64,000 nucleotides of DNA from Bradyrhizobium jicamae (lineage in GTDB: Bacteria > Pseudomonadota > Alphaproteobacteria > Rhizobiales > Xanthobacteraceae), in assembly GCF_018130695.1 (NCBI RefSeq), contig NZ_JAFCJX010000009.1:124001-188000 (forward strand). The letters run 5' to 3'. A program made the translations under genes and the position numbers. Positions 1 to 7,452 of this stretch are shown here, piece by piece. The notes beneath the pieces were generated by a model, which was not told the DNA's origin, ran no database searches, and saw only the letters and a list, made by a program, of their open reading frames with translations. Numbering within the stretch: position 1 is the stretch's first letter; each line of letters opens with the position of its first letter.

Positions 1-524
1 TGGGTCGGCATGTTGACTGGCATGCCATCGACGGTGATGGCGAGGTCGGTGCCGTGGTCGAGATTGAAGCCACGCAGAAAATACTGATTGGCTTTGCCTT
101 CTCCTGAGTGTTGCGTGACAATCAGGCCGGGCACGATTTCCAATGCCTCACCGGGGCGAGTGAAGGGCACCGCATTTACCTCGGCTCCGGCGAAGCGGAT
201 CGAACTGGCGGCTGTGGGGCGTAGGCCGGTAGTACCATCGGAAGACGAAGGCGTCACCCCATTCGAAACCGCACTCGCTGCTTCCTGTTGCTGCTCGGGC
301 CGAGCCGCGCTTCTAGCACGAACCCCCCGATTTGGCAGAGGCCTCTGTCGGGCGACGCGCTTCGGCGGCTTTGCATCGGGCGCGGCTACAGTAACTGGCG
401 GGAGTTGGTCTGGCTGCTGCGCGGAACGCTCCTGCGCTTCAGCAGGAAGAACCAGAATGGCAGATGATGCCATGGCGGAAAATATCCGCGACCAAACCCC
501 GCGCACCGGTACGTCCCCGATCAT
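1..524 (-). CDS. TonB-dependent outer membrane receptor, N-terminal part (cut by window edge)
   Basis: Reading leftward from an ATG at 524 gives 174 codons with no stop before the window edge, so the C-terminal barrel is missing only because the window ends. The first ~31 residues look like a signal peptide ending near VLPAEAQ. A Pro/Arg-rich linker follows, then a typical TonB plug: RPGEALEIVPGLIVTQHSGE, then YFLRGFNLDHGTD and a VDGMPVNMPT loop. Such receptors import scarce ligands (metal chelates, vitamins, sugars) across the outer membrane using TonB energy. The ligand cannot be read from this fragment. It is probably a host gene flanking the phage, but it could belong to a larger mobile element. 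Confidence 0.85.
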   Translation of the reverse strand, partial: MIGDVPVRGVWSRIFSAMASSAILVLPAEAQERSAQQPDQLPPVTVAAPDAKPPKRVARQRPLPNRGVRARSAARPEQQQEAASAVSNGVTPSSSDGTTGLRPTAASSIRFAGAEVNAVPFTRPGEALEIVPGLIVTQHSGEGKANQYFLRGFNLDHGTDLAITVDGMPVNMPT

Positions 525-576
525 AGTCGCAGTCACGTAGACTGCATTCCAACCCGGCGATGCAAACTATCAGCAG

Positions 577-608
577 AAGTATGATCAATCAATAGATTCA
601 TCATACTT
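577..608. promoter_or_regulatory. 8-bp inverted repeat upstream of the receptor gene
   Basis: AAGTATGA (577-584) and TCATACTT (601-608) are perfect inverted copies 16 bases apart, in an AT-rich pocket about 55-85 bases upstream of the receptor start at 524. Position and symmetry suit a repressor or activator site for the receptor gene. It also lies near the presumed left edge of the phage, so a role at the junction cannot be excluded. Confidence 0.35.
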
Positions 609-699
609 GATCGGTTTGTGCGAGCCGCGATATTGGTAGTAGTTCCTCTGAAATCTTCGGCGTCATCTGCTGGGCCGTAACGCAGCTTTAGTACGCTAC

Positions 700-951
700 T
701 CAGTTTTTCGCGGCATCTTTCGTCCTGCGCTTCTTGCGCGAGCTGTGATCCGGCAAAGCATCCTGCCAAGCCTGCACCATGTCTTCGTACCAGACGCGCT
801 TGTTCGGGCTGATGAAGTTGCCTCTGGGAAACTCGCCCCGGTCGATCATCCGCATCAGCGTATTGCGACCAACCGGCACGATCTCCAGCACCTGCTCCAG
901 CGTCAGCATGCGCCGCGCGCCTGTGGGTTTCACTTCGTCCATGGCCTGCAC
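700..951 (-). CDS. AlpA-like helix-turn-helix regulator or excisionase
   Basis: This 83-residue protein has the MerR/AlpA-type fold signature MLTLEQVLEIVPVGRNTLMR followed by DRGEFPRGNFISPNKRVWY, the classic AlpA helix-turn-helix plus wing. The C-terminus is basic (SSRKKRRTKDAAKN). AlpA-family proteins act as excisionases or as activators of integrase genes in prophages. The first codon is GTG at 951; an ATG three codons later (942) is also possible. It is the last gene of the leftward early operon. The integrase that normally accompanies such a gene is not found next to it. Confidence 0.8.
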   Translation of the reverse strand: MQAMDEVKPTGARRMLTLEQVLEIVPVGRNTLMRMIDRGEFPRGNFISPNKRVWYEDMVQAWQDALPDHSSRKKRRTKDAAKN

Positions 952-1002
952 CTTCGTGCTCCCTTCCTAGCTTCCCAAGCCAACGGCCCCAGGCGTGGGC
1001 AT

Positions 1003-1215
1003 TCATTGAAACAACCCGACTATCCCGTGCAGCATTTCGGCTGCGCGCTTCGCTTCATTTGGCTCGGCCTTTGCGGTGCTTTCGACGGCTGTCATCAGCA
1101 CCGCCAGCGCCACCATCACCTGTATCGACGGGGGCTCGCCGCGCAGCTCGTCCATGAGTTCCTCGTGCAGATCGCTGACGATCCGCGCCTCGGTTGTGCT
1201 TAGGTGCACCATCAT
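1003..1215 (-). CDS. Small helical phage protein, unknown function
   Basis: This 70-residue ORF opens with a strong GAGGAGA ribosome binding site two bases before tandem ATG codons. The sequence is acidic and mostly helical (IVSDLHEELMDELRGE, then a hydrophobic stretch VMVALAVLMTAVE). No family is recognised. It lies in the leftward early operon and overlaps the 3' end of the preceding gene by about 160 bases, so the end of that upstream frame may not be functional. Confidence 0.55.
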   Translation of the reverse strand: MMVHLSTTEARIVSDLHEELMDELRGEPPSIQVMVALAVLMTAVESTAKAEPNEAKRAAEMLHGIVGLFQ

Positions 1216-1435
1216 CGTCTCCTCGCAAAGGGTATAGGCGTTGCGTCTTGTGCTCGATGCAGTCGATCAGATCGACATAGGCTACATCTTCGCGGTGCCG
1301 GGCGATGTCGAGGTCCATGTCGAGGGTATGCCCAGCGCCGCGAAACCAGAGATGCAGTATCAGCTCGCCCGGTTGCGCCGTCTTGTGCGCGGCGCTTGCG
1401 TACAGCTTCAGCTCGTGAGTGATGGGTCCGCTCAT
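1055..1435 (-). CDS. Hypothetical early phage protein
   Basis: The ATG at 1435 overlaps the stop of the gene before it (ATGA), the same coupling used throughout this operon. The first ~70 residues look like real protein (ITHELKLYASAAHKTAQPGE, then LHLWFRGAGHTLDMDLDIAR). The last ~50 residues are Arg/Gly-rich and overlap the 1003-1215 gene in another frame. The useful protein may therefore end near 1215, or a small frameshift may have removed an earlier stop. No function is assigned. Confidence 0.5.
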   Translation of the reverse strand: MSGPITHELKLYASAAHKTAQPGELILHLWFRGAGHTLDMDLDIARHREDVAYVDLIDCIEHKTQRLYPLRGDDDGAPKHNRGADRQRSARGTHGRAARRAPVDTGDGGAGGADDSRRKHRKGRAK

Positions 1436-1638
1436 GGCAGATCGAGTCCTTCATCGTGGATCGCGCGCAGCATTTCGCCGATGCCTTCGCGGCCGATAAT
1501 CACTTCGCAGATCGGCTCGCCGCCTTCACGAAGCGCGATCAGATGCAAGCCACACTTGGGATCGCCGCAGAACCCCATCTCGAAGGCATAGGCGGCTTCG
1601 CAGCTAGGCCTGCGTCTGATCGGCGGTCGCTCGGTCAT
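1432..1638 (-). CDS. Small hypothetical phage protein
   Basis: This 68-residue protein starts at an ATG that overlaps the stop of the 215-residue gene upstream (ATGA at 1635-1638). It contains FCGDPKCGLHLIALREGGEP, with two cysteines in a CxxxxC arrangement that could bind metal, and a C-terminal EVIIGREGIGEMLRAIHDEG segment. Function unknown. Gene coupling supports it as a real member of the early operon. Confidence 0.65.
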   Translation of the reverse strand: MTERPPIRRRPSCEAAYAFEMGFCGDPKCGLHLIALREGGEPICEVIIGREGIGEMLRAIHDEGLDLP

Positions 1639-2282
1639 GACGGCACCAGCTCCATCGCCTTGGAATGCATCTGCGCCAGTTCGACCAGCGCATCCGGGCC
1701 GTCGCGCTCGGCCTGCTCGCGCAGCAGCGGATAGCCGCTGTCGATGCTGGCCAGCACGTCGGCGCGCGTAGCCGGGCGGCCTTCGCAGAACCATTCCACC
1801 CGCTTGGGATCTCCGACGTTGAAGAGCACGCCCTTGCCAGCCTTGAACGGAAAATACTTCAGCGTGGTCCAAAGCAGGGTCACGCCTGGGTTCCGCTTCA
1901 GCATCAGGCCTGCGGGCTGCGTGCTTTCCAGCGGCATATCAACTTCGTTGCGCCGCATCTTCGGCTGCGTCAGGAACGGACAGGCCGACACCGCATACAG
2001 AGCACACTCGCGATGGCTGGGCGGCTCCGCGCTGATCCGATTGACGGCGCACATGCTGCCGATGACGAAGACCTGATATTTGCCAAGCGGCTGGCCGCAC
2101 AGCCAGCAGCGCTTGTGCCTGACGCAGATCGCCATCTTCTCGCCGTCGAAGGCGCGGAACTCGGGCCGTCCATCGAGCCACGCGACAAAGTACGGCACCG
2201 GAAAACCCCGGTCGTCTATCGGCAGATTGTGCATGCGCTCGGGCATCTCAAGATGCCGGATGCGCTGGTTCAATTCGCGCAT
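1635..2282 (-). CDS. Conserved phage protein with a CxxC motif
   Basis: This 215-residue protein has a CWLCGQPLG motif in the first third (possible zinc knuckle), then CAVNRISAEPPSHRECALYA and a second Cys in ACPFLTQPKM. The remainder contains LLWTTLKYFPFKAGKGVLFN. I recognise the style of a hypothetical protein found in alphaproteobacterial phages but cannot name a function. It is coupled on both sides by one- to four-base overlaps within the recombination/early operon. Confidence 0.65.
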   Translation of the reverse strand: MRELNQRIRHLEMPERMHNLPIDDRGFPVPYFVAWLDGRPEFRAFDGEKMAICVRHKRCWLCGQPLGKYQVFVIGSMCAVNRISAEPPSHRECALYAVSACPFLTQPKMRRNEVDMPLESTQPAGLMLKRNPGVTLLWTTLKYFPFKAGKGVLFNVGDPKRVEWFCEGRPATRADVLASIDSGYPLLREQAERDGPDALVELAQMHSKAMELVPS

Positions 2283-2569
2283 CAGCTTTCCCCGCCATTG
2301 GCTTGCTGCCGATCCAGCGCCTGCAACAGCGCCACGATCTGCTCGAAGGCCTGCTTGCCGATGCCGTCCAGCTTGCGCAGCTTCTGCGGCCCAAGCGCCT
2401 TCAGCTCATCAACGGTATGGATTCCGGCGTTGTCGAGAATGGTTAGGACCCGCGAAGGCAGTTCAAGATCGCTGCGCTGCCCGAGCGCGTCAGGCTTCCA
2501 CCAGGCTCCGGTCGCTGCTGCCGTCTCGGCGAGCGCCGACAATCTCTGCTCGGTCTGTTCGGTCGCCAT
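2282..2569 (-). CDS. Helix-hairpin-helix / RNAP alpha-CTD-like small protein
   Basis: ATG at 2569, 95 residues. The C-terminal half (LPSRVLTILDNAGIHTVDEL, then LRKLDGIGKQAFEQI) matches the pattern of the RNA polymerase alpha C-terminal domain and related helix-hairpin-helix folds. In that pattern a short helix is followed by a TVDEL turn and a GIG hairpin contacting DNA backbone or UP elements. It may help recruit transcription or recombination proteins to DNA; this is inference from the fold. It follows the small 59-residue gene in the same operon. Confidence 0.65.
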   Translation of the reverse strand: MATEQTEQRLSALAETAAATGAWWKPDALGQRSDLELPSRVLTILDNAGIHTVDELKALGPQKLRKLDGIGKQAFEQIVALLQALDRQQANGGES

Positions 2570-2615
2570 GCTCGTTCTCCAGTGTTCGAACGCGCCCCAG
2601 GCTTGCAATTCCGGT

Positions 2616-2795
2616 TCAGTAGTCCTCTCGCTTCATCAGGTCGCGATAGCTTGCGATGTTGGCCCGCGCTTCCAGCCACGCCAGCCGGAATGCCGATCTG
2701 ATCCCGCGCCAAAGCTCCTCGGCGAAGCCCCACGCCATGCAGAACGGCAACGCCACCGTGATCACTGTGCGGATCATTCCCCGCTTAATGGTCAT
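2616..2795 (-). CDS. Small membrane-anchored protein (59 aa)
   Basis: Reading leftward from the ATG at 2795, which overlaps the preceding stop at 2792 (ATGA), gives 59 codons to a TGA at 2616-2618. The N-terminus is basic then hydrophobic (MTIKRGMIRTVITVALPFCM), like an uncleaved membrane anchor, followed by a charged helix (AFRLAWLEARANIASYRDLM). No family recognised. It fills the gap between two solid genes, has coding-like codon choice and is translationally coupled. Confidence 0.6.
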   Translation of the reverse strand: MTIKRGMIRTVITVALPFCMAWGFAEELWRGIRSAFRLAWLEARANIASYRDLMKREDY

Positions 2796-3244
2796 GCTTC
2801 GGCTCCCGCAGCTGCGCTCAGCAGGCCCAACTGATCGGCCCGCTCCGAGACGGTGCGACCGTCATGGGTCAGCATGAATGGCAAGAAGACATCGTTGAAG
2901 GACAGCATCCCGCACTCGACCGCCATGATCTGGCCCTTCACCCAATCGCGAAGGATGGAGTTGATCGCCACTTGCCCCTGCGCCAGCGCTTTCTCGCGGT
3001 GCTGCTGCTCGCTGCCCTTGTGGCGATAATTGTACGGGTGATCCTTCAGATACAGCGCGGCCCAGCCCTTGGCGCTGGCACGCAGCTGCATCTTGCGGCC
3101 GCGATGCTCGAAGACCAGCAGCACCTCGTGCTTGTCGTAGTCGTCTAGGAAGCCGATGGACGAGCACCCGAACCGCCGCAGCAGCTTGGTGATCTCGTCC
3201 CGCGCCGCAACGCCTGAAGTCGCGTTCTCGTAAGGCGTGCTCAT
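2792..3244 (-). CDS. Hypothetical early phage protein (150 aa)
   Basis: The ATG at 3244 overlaps the stop of the 58-residue gene (3241). The 150-residue product has an alpha/beta look: DEITKLLRRFGCSSIGFLDD, then KHEVLLVFEHRGRKMQLRAS and a helical C-terminal half ending LGLLSAAAGAEA. Similar proteins occur in phages and plasmids of alphaproteobacteria as uncharacterised proteins. It belongs to the coupled recombination operon, so a role in DNA handling is possible but unproven. Confidence 0.65.
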   Translation of the reverse strand: MSTPYENATSGVAARDEITKLLRRFGCSSIGFLDDYDKHEVLLVFEHRGRKMQLRASAKGWAALYLKDHPYNYRHKGSEQQHREKALAQGQVAINSILRDWVKGQIMAVECGMLSFNDVFLPFMLTHDGRTVSERADQLGLLSAAAGAEA

Positions 3245-3417
3245 GGCGACATCCCCAATTCGCTAACCAGCGCGGGCGGCATCTGGCTGTCCAGATCGGG
3301 ATTGTGCCGCAACAAGGCTTCATAGAACGAGGCGATGCGCGCGGCGTCCTCGATGATGTCGCCATCACCGCGCCGCGCCCAGGCCCGCCAATATTCGACG
3401 CCTTCGCGCCACGTCAT
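3241..3417 (-). CDS. Small hypothetical protein (58 aa)
   Basis: This leftward ORF has its ATG at 3417, overlapping the stop of the 198-residue gene at 3414, and its TGA at 3241-3243, overlapping the next start. The product begins MTWREGVEYWRAWARRGDGD and continues with a helical region ending VSELGMSP. Both ends are coupled by ATGA overlaps, which is strong evidence that it is translated. No function can be assigned. Confidence 0.65.
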   Translation of the reverse strand: MTWREGVEYWRAWARRGDGDIIEDAARIASFYEALLRHNPDLDSQMPPALVSELGMSP

Positions 3418-4010
3418 CCTTCGCCTCCGTACAGCCGCCGGCGATCCGCGATCCGCAGTTGCTGCTCCTGCTCCAGCTTTTTCTCGATCTCGTGGAAGTC
3501 CAGCGCCCGCATCGACTCTTCGACCGGCGCGAGGCTTTCGAGGAACATCTTTGCATCGGGCGACAGCAGGCCCATGCCGACCACCTGCGTGCGCAGGTCA
3601 AGCGCCTGCTTCTCAATCTTGGTGATCGCGGCCTTGGTCATGGCGTCGATGGATGTCTTGGCCACGCGGCGAAGTTCAGCGCGGCGGGATGCCAGCATAT
3701 TCTCGCCACGGCCCTGCCAGCTGGCGCTGATCGACGGCGCGAAGGTCGGCGGAATGCCCAGCTCCTTGCAACGCTTGGCGATGGTCTCCTGACTTTCCTG
3801 CACGACGCGCTGGGCCTCGCGGGTCGCCTTCTGCCAGACCTCGTCCTGATCGAACGCGTAGACCGTCGCCATCTGCTTCTCGAAGTCGGCCATGCAGGCA
3901 GCGGCCTGCTCCTCGGCGTGCGCACGCAGCACCTTGGTGCGATCCTTGATGATCATAGAAAGATCGTGGGTCTCGTTCCGGCTCAGCCTGCGGGGCTCGT
4001 CCTTCGCCAT
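3414..4010 (-). CDS. Coiled-coil phage protein, unknown function
   Basis: This 198-residue protein is almost entirely helical and charged, with long heptad-like stretches such as ADFEKQMATVYAFDQDEVWQ, EAQRVVQESQETIAKRCKEL and FHEIEKKLEQEQQLRIADRR. It has no membrane segment and no recognised catalytic motif. It is the largest unrecognised protein in the leftward operon and is coupled to the 58-residue gene downstream. An accessory structural or DNA-coating role for the recombination proteins is a guess. Confidence 0.65.
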   Translation of the reverse strand: MAKDEPRRLSRNETHDLSMIIKDRTKVLRAHAEEQAAACMADFEKQMATVYAFDQDEVWQKATREAQRVVQESQETIAKRCKELGIPPTFAPSISASWQGRGENMLASRRAELRRVAKTSIDAMTKAAITKIEKQALDLRTQVVGMGLLSPDAKMFLESLAPVEESMRALDFHEIEKKLEQEQQLRIADRRRLYGGEG

Positions 4011-4022
4011 GGCATTGCCCCG

Positions 4023-4244
4023 TCACCGCCGATAGTGCCGCTCCCCGGTGAAGTGCCGGGGCGTCTCGCCAGCGCCTGGAACGAGCGTGACATCGCCATG
4101 GTCAAGATGGGGCTCGTCAGGACCGGGCGGCCAGTGGTTCGAATCCTTCGCCATGGCCATCATGGCCATGATCATCGCACCAGAGCTGCCGCCGCCGATC
4201 AGGCCGATGCACAGCCCGATCCAGAAGTGGGACGAGTAGAGCAT
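4023..4244 (-). CDS. Small single-pass membrane protein
   Basis: ATG at 4244, with GGAGACGCAGGA immediately upstream. The 73-residue product has one clear transmembrane helix (FWIGLCIGLIGGGSSGAMIM) and a polar His/Pro-rich tail. Codons for alternating Met and Ala in the helix create a TGGCCA-N3-TGGCCA DNA motif at 4154-4168, which may be chance. Function unknown; small inner-membrane proteins in early phage operons often modulate the host. Confidence 0.55.
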   Translation of the reverse strand: MLYSSHFWIGLCIGLIGGGSSGAMIMAMMAMAKDSNHWPPGPDEPHLDHGDVTLVPGAGETPRHFTGERHYRR

Positions 4245-4275
4245 TCCTGCGTCTCCTGCATTCCCCAGCCCGCCG

Positions 4276-4488
4276 TCATTTGTGCGCCAGCAGCTTCCTT
4301 GCTCTGGCGACCTTGGCCTTGCCGACAACCCCCGAAGCCAAGTCTTCCAAGGCCGCGCGGACATCAAGCAGATGCCGCGCATCCCCGATCTCGATCAGCG
4401 CCACCAGTCGCGGGTTCTTTTCGCGCGCCAGCTGCTCAAGGCATTGCCAGACGCCGAGCTTCGCTTTGGTGGCGTTGCCGCTCCTCAT
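4276..4488 (-). CDS. Small hypothetical phage protein (70 aa)
   Basis: The ATG at 4488 overlaps the stop of the DUF6166-like gene at 4485. The product starts MRSGNATKAKLGVWQCLEQL and is predicted helical and basic at both ends. A longer in-frame start exists upstream but would overlap the previous gene by more than 60 bases. No function is recognised. Confidence 0.55.
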   Translation of the reverse strand: MRSGNATKAKLGVWQCLEQLAREKNPRLVALIEIGDARHLLDVRAALEDLASGVVGKAKVARARKLLAHK

Positions 4489-4805
4489 GCCGCCTGATCC
4501 TTCAGGTTCAGGCCAAGCAGCCGATGGACCTCGTCGCGATGCAGCGTCCATCCCTTATCGCGCGGCAGCTTGGCGATCACTGCCCATTTGAACCGCTGAT
4601 GCAGCAGCAGCGCCTTCTGATTGCTCCCAAGGGCGTCGGCTAGGATCGCAAGCGCCAGCTGCGCCGGTCCCGATCCGCCATAACCCCACTCGAAGCCGGT
4701 GGGCGAATGATTTGCCAGATCGAGCCGAAGCGGCAGCGGCATATCGTCGGCATCGACGTGCGCCTTGCCCTCCGCGTCGCGCCAGCCGCGATAGACCCGC
4801 GTCAT
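4485..4805 (-). CDS. DUF6166-like protein
   Basis: This 106-residue protein has the features I associate with the DUF6166 family: an N-terminal VYRGWRD strand, a central PLPLRLDLANHSPTGFEWGY segment and GGSGPAQLALAILADALG. Members of this family are common in phage and plasmid recombination or accessory operons; their activity is unknown. The ATG at 4805 overlaps the preceding stop at 4802 (ATGA), showing translational coupling. Confidence 0.7.
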   Translation of the reverse strand: MTRVYRGWRDAEGKAHVDADDMPLPLRLDLANHSPTGFEWGYGGSGPAQLALAILADALGSNQKALLLHQRFKWAVIAKLPRDKGWTLHRDEVHRLLGLNLKDQAA

Positions 4806-5203
4806 GCTGCGCGCTCCTCCGCAAGCTTGTCGAGCTCGGCCGCCAGCCGCTCGTTGATGTCGTCGCCGCGCCTTGCTTCTGCCAGGGCCGCGCTGCCGAG
4901 CAGGTAAAGCGCGGTGATATCGGCCTTCACCTTGGTAGCGCGCTCCAGCACCATCTGCTCGACGCGCTTGGAGTTCTCGCGGGTGTGCTTCAGTTCATGC
5001 ACCCAATCGGTGGCGACCTGATCGATGCCCCGGATCAGGAGGTCGTGCGCCTTCTGGTCGAACGGCAGGTCCGAGGCGGCCAGCGTCTCCTGAACTACCG
5101 TCACAGGCTCGCGCGCCGCTATGCGCGCCTGATCGCGCTCGCCCATCTCGCGCTCTTCAGCCTGATTGAAGTCGCTCCTGTCGATCCCGTTCATTTCCAC
5201 CAT
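4802..5203 (-). CDS. Helical phage protein, unknown function
   Basis: I chose the ATG at 5203 because ACGGGAGACAGG lies just upstream; the same frame stays open further back, and a GTG start near 5330 is possible. The 133-residue product is acidic and helical (NQAEEREMGERDQARIAARE, then a segment ending LDKLAEERAA). The 190 bases between it and the next gene (5204-5393) hold no better ORF and could carry an internal promoter. No family recognised. Confidence 0.6.
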   Translation of the reverse strand: MVEMNGIDRSDFNQAEEREMGERDQARIAAREPVTVVQETLAASDLPFDQKAHDLLIRGIDQVATDWVHELKHTRENSKRVEQMVLERATKVKADITALYLLGSAALAEARRGDDINERLAAELDKLAEERAA

Positions 5204-5393
5204 GGCCTGTCTCCCGTCTGGCTTCCCTGTACGGTCCCTCGGCTCGCCGCCCTCGCAGAGCTGGGGCGCATTGTCCGGACGGCGAGCCTTCGGAACCACT
5301 GCAGCTGGAGTCACATCCACCCTTGCGATGATCCGCCGGCCGCTGCCCTTTCGGGCAGGGCCTTTGGATCGACCGCAACCCTGTGAGATACGA

Positions 5394-5813
5394 TCACGCA
5401 GGCTGCAGCGATAGCGTCGCCGCCAAGCGCTCGCGCTCAGCGGCATTTTCGATGCGTGGCAACAGCTGGGACTTGATGATCTCCTTCGCCTCGTCCCAGA
5501 ACTCGTGAAGCTCGTGATCCTTCATCGAATGGCGCGACATCGAGCTGACCGCGACCACCTGCTTGCCAAGGTGCTCGCCGAGCAGCTGGAAATTGCCGGT
5601 CGCGACCAGCAGTTCGGCGCGCAGCTTCTCGGGCGGCGTGTGCAGCGCCTTCGCCACCGCGTTGATCGTGCCCATGATGCGGCGAAACTCGACCATGTCG
5701 CGCTCGTGCAGCCCTTCCATATCGACCGGCTCGCGCCCGCTGGCGCTGCGATGAAATTCCCGCGCCTCGGAGTCGAACGGCTCGAAGCCGCGCGGCATCT
5801 TCAGCCACTTCAT
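5394..5813 (-). CDS. Hypothetical protein downstream of the annealing protein
   Basis: The ATG at 5813 overlaps the stop of the ERF gene at 5810 (ATGA). The 139-residue product begins MKWLKMPRGFEPFD and is mostly helical (ERDMVEFRRIMGTINAVAKA, then DHELHEFWDEAKEIIKSQLL). Its tight coupling to the ERF and YqaJ genes suggests a role with recombination. No family or catalytic motif is evident. Confidence 0.65.
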   Translation of the reverse strand: MKWLKMPRGFEPFDSEAREFHRSASGREPVDMEGLHERDMVEFRRIMGTINAVAKALHTPPEKLRAELLVATGNFQLLGEHLGKQVVAVSSMSRHSMKDHELHEFWDEAKEIIKSQLLPRIENAAERERLAATLSLQPA

Positions 5814-6652
5814 TTGGTCAGTTCCTCGTACTTGGCCTCGACGTTCTTCTCGAACAGCCGGAACAGCTGCGGCTTGGTTTCCTTCAGCTTCAGCAGCAGG
5901 TCTTGGTTCAACAGCCGCCACTCGTCCCACTCGGCGATGCTGCGGCAGTGGTTGATGTAGCGCTGCAGCGGCTCGATGAAGTCGGCCCACGTCTGGCCTT
6001 CGCGCATCTCCAGCTTGAAGGGCGCGACGTGATCGACGACTTCGCCGGTCTGCGGATCGGTCAGTTCATCCATCGACCGGGCCGCAGGCGCGGGCCGATA
6101 AGGCTGGCGCGGCACATTGCCGTCCGTGTCGGGATCGATGGCCAGATTCCACATCGCGATCAGGCAATAGCGCTTACCGTAAGTGAAGCCAGCGCCGACC
6201 TGATGCATGGGCGTCATCGCGTCGCCGCCACGCAGGCCCTTGTTCTCGCGCGGCACGTCGATCTGATAGCGGCGGATGAAGCCGTCCTCGTGGGTCAGGA
6301 AGCCGACCACGCGCACCATCCCGGGCTGGTCGCTGGGCTCCTGCGTGAAGGTCACGCCGAAGCCGTGCGCGGTATAGATCGGCTGGGCGGCGCGCAGCAC
6401 CGCGTGATAGGTCGCATATTTCGAGCGCGTCTGCGGATTGGTGGCGTCGGCGAACACCGGCTCCATTTCCGCCTGGGCGCGCACGAACGCGGCATTGAAG
6501 CGCTTCTCGGCTTCGCGGGTCTGGATGCCGTCGATCAGCTCATAGAGCGGCGCGATGGTCGCCGCATCGACCTTGTTGGCGAGCGCGGTCTGGAGCATCG
6601 CCATTGCGTCGGAGAGAACAGGACCAGCTGTGGCAGGCAGGCGCTCGTTCAT
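5810..6652 (-). CDS. erf: ERF-family single-strand annealing protein
   Basis: ERF proteins coat single-stranded DNA and pair complementary strands during phage recombination, acting with an exonuclease partner. The 280-residue product fits the family in size and pattern: an N-terminal helical region (MAMLQTALANKVDAATIAPL), then TNPQTRSKYATYHAVLRAAQ, HGFGVTFTQEPS, and the conserved VGAGFTYGKRYCLIAMWNLA with the usual D.DGN after it. The ATG at 6652 overlaps the YqaJ stop (ATGA); an earlier start in the same frame would lie inside the YqaJ gene. The pair forms a Red-like recombination system. Confidence 0.88.
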   Translation of the reverse strand: MNERLPATAGPVLSDAMAMLQTALANKVDAATIAPLYELIDGIQTREAEKRFNAAFVRAQAEMEPVFADATNPQTRSKYATYHAVLRAAQPIYTAHGFGVTFTQEPSDQPGMVRVVGFLTHEDGFIRRYQIDVPRENKGLRGGDAMTPMHQVGAGFTYGKRYCLIAMWNLAIDPDTDGNVPRQPYRPAPAARSMDELTDPQTGEVVDHVAPFKLEMREGQTWADFIEPLQRYINHCRSIAEWDEWRLLNQDLLLKLKETKPQLFRLFEKNVEAKYEELTK

Positions 6653-7452
6653 GCGGCGGCCCTCCGGGTGATGGCAAGGTTGCCCTTGCGGTTGCGCGTG
6701 ATCTGGAACTCGCCAGCGAAGACCTTGCCGACATCGTCGGGGATGAGATCCCTCGCAGCCTTGCCCATGGCCTCGTGGCTCGCGGCTGCTGCCGATGTCG
6801 CGTCGTACTCGTTCAAGTACATGAACAGCTCGGCCGACCAGTTCGTGGGCTCGGCGACGACATCGAGCGTGCGCCACTTCTCGCGCGGCACGATGGGCGG
6901 CAGCAGCATCGGGTAAGGCGGCGTCAGCGTGCGCAGACAGTTCAGGAAGATGTCTTTGCGCCGCAGCAGTTCCGCGGTGTAGTCGGGATCGTGCTCGTGC
7001 TCGAAGTCGATGGGCTCGCTGGTGCCTTGAGCGACGACAAGGAACGCTCTGCTCGCCGATGTACACAGCCGCTGCAGCGTGGTCTGCGCATAGTAAGCGC
7101 GATTGATTTCTTCTCGCTGGCGGTGCGGCGCTAGAAATTTTGCCTCGATCACTGCGTCAAGCGCAGCGCAGAACCCATCGAGCTTGCAACAAACGTCCTT
7201 CAACTCGGGATGGAACACAACTTCGCCGCGCCGCGTGATCGGGTGGCCAATCTGGCCAGCGTACCAATCGAGGATCAGCGACTCCATGTGCGAGCCCGCC
7301 TGCATCGCCCAGCTCGGCGGATCGGGTTCGACCAGGCCAGCGCGCAGCTGATAGTGCGCGTTCCAGTCGGCTTCTGTTCCCTGCATCACTATATTTGCAG
7401 AGGAACCAGTGAATCGGCCGATCTGGTAGCTGAAGTCGGACGCGGCGGGCAT
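6649..7452 (-). CDS. YqaJ-like viral recombinase (exonuclease)
   Basis: YqaJ/lambda-exonuclease proteins chew one strand of duplex ends to feed the annealing protein. The 267-residue product shows the order expected of this nuclease fold: AGSHMESLILDWYAGQIGHP, then CCKLDGFCAALDAVIEAKFL, where the Asp and the E-x-K are the likely metal-binding catalytic residues, followed by INRAYYAQTTLQRLC. The start at 7452 has GGGAGGAA upstream. It is the first gene of the leftward operon, directly next to the control region, and is coupled to the ERF gene. Confidence 0.85.
   Translation of the reverse strand: MPAASDFSYQIGRFTGSSANIVMQGTEADWNAHYQLRAGLVEPDPPSWAMQAGSHMESLILDWYAGQIGHPITRRGEVVFHPELKDVCCKLDGFCAALDAVIEAKFLAPHRQREEINRAYYAQTTLQRLCTSASRAFLVVAQGTSEPIDFEHEHDPDYTAELLRRKDIFLNCLRTLTPPYPMLLPPIVPREKWRTLDVVAEPTNWSAELFMYLNEYDATSAAAASHEAMGKAARDLIPDDVGKVFAGEFQITRNRKGNLAITRRAAA

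Noticed and set aside
88..540. 150-codon rightward ORF over the receptor gene
   Set aside because: It is antisense to a well-supported TonB plug sequence and its product looks random.
1665..2834. 389-codon rightward ORF
   Set aside because: Antisense to three coupled early genes; long open antisense frames are expected in GC-rich DNA with this codon bias, and no motif is present.
5903..6916. 337-codon rightward ORF
   Set aside because: Antisense to the ERF and YqaJ genes, whose motifs are clear.
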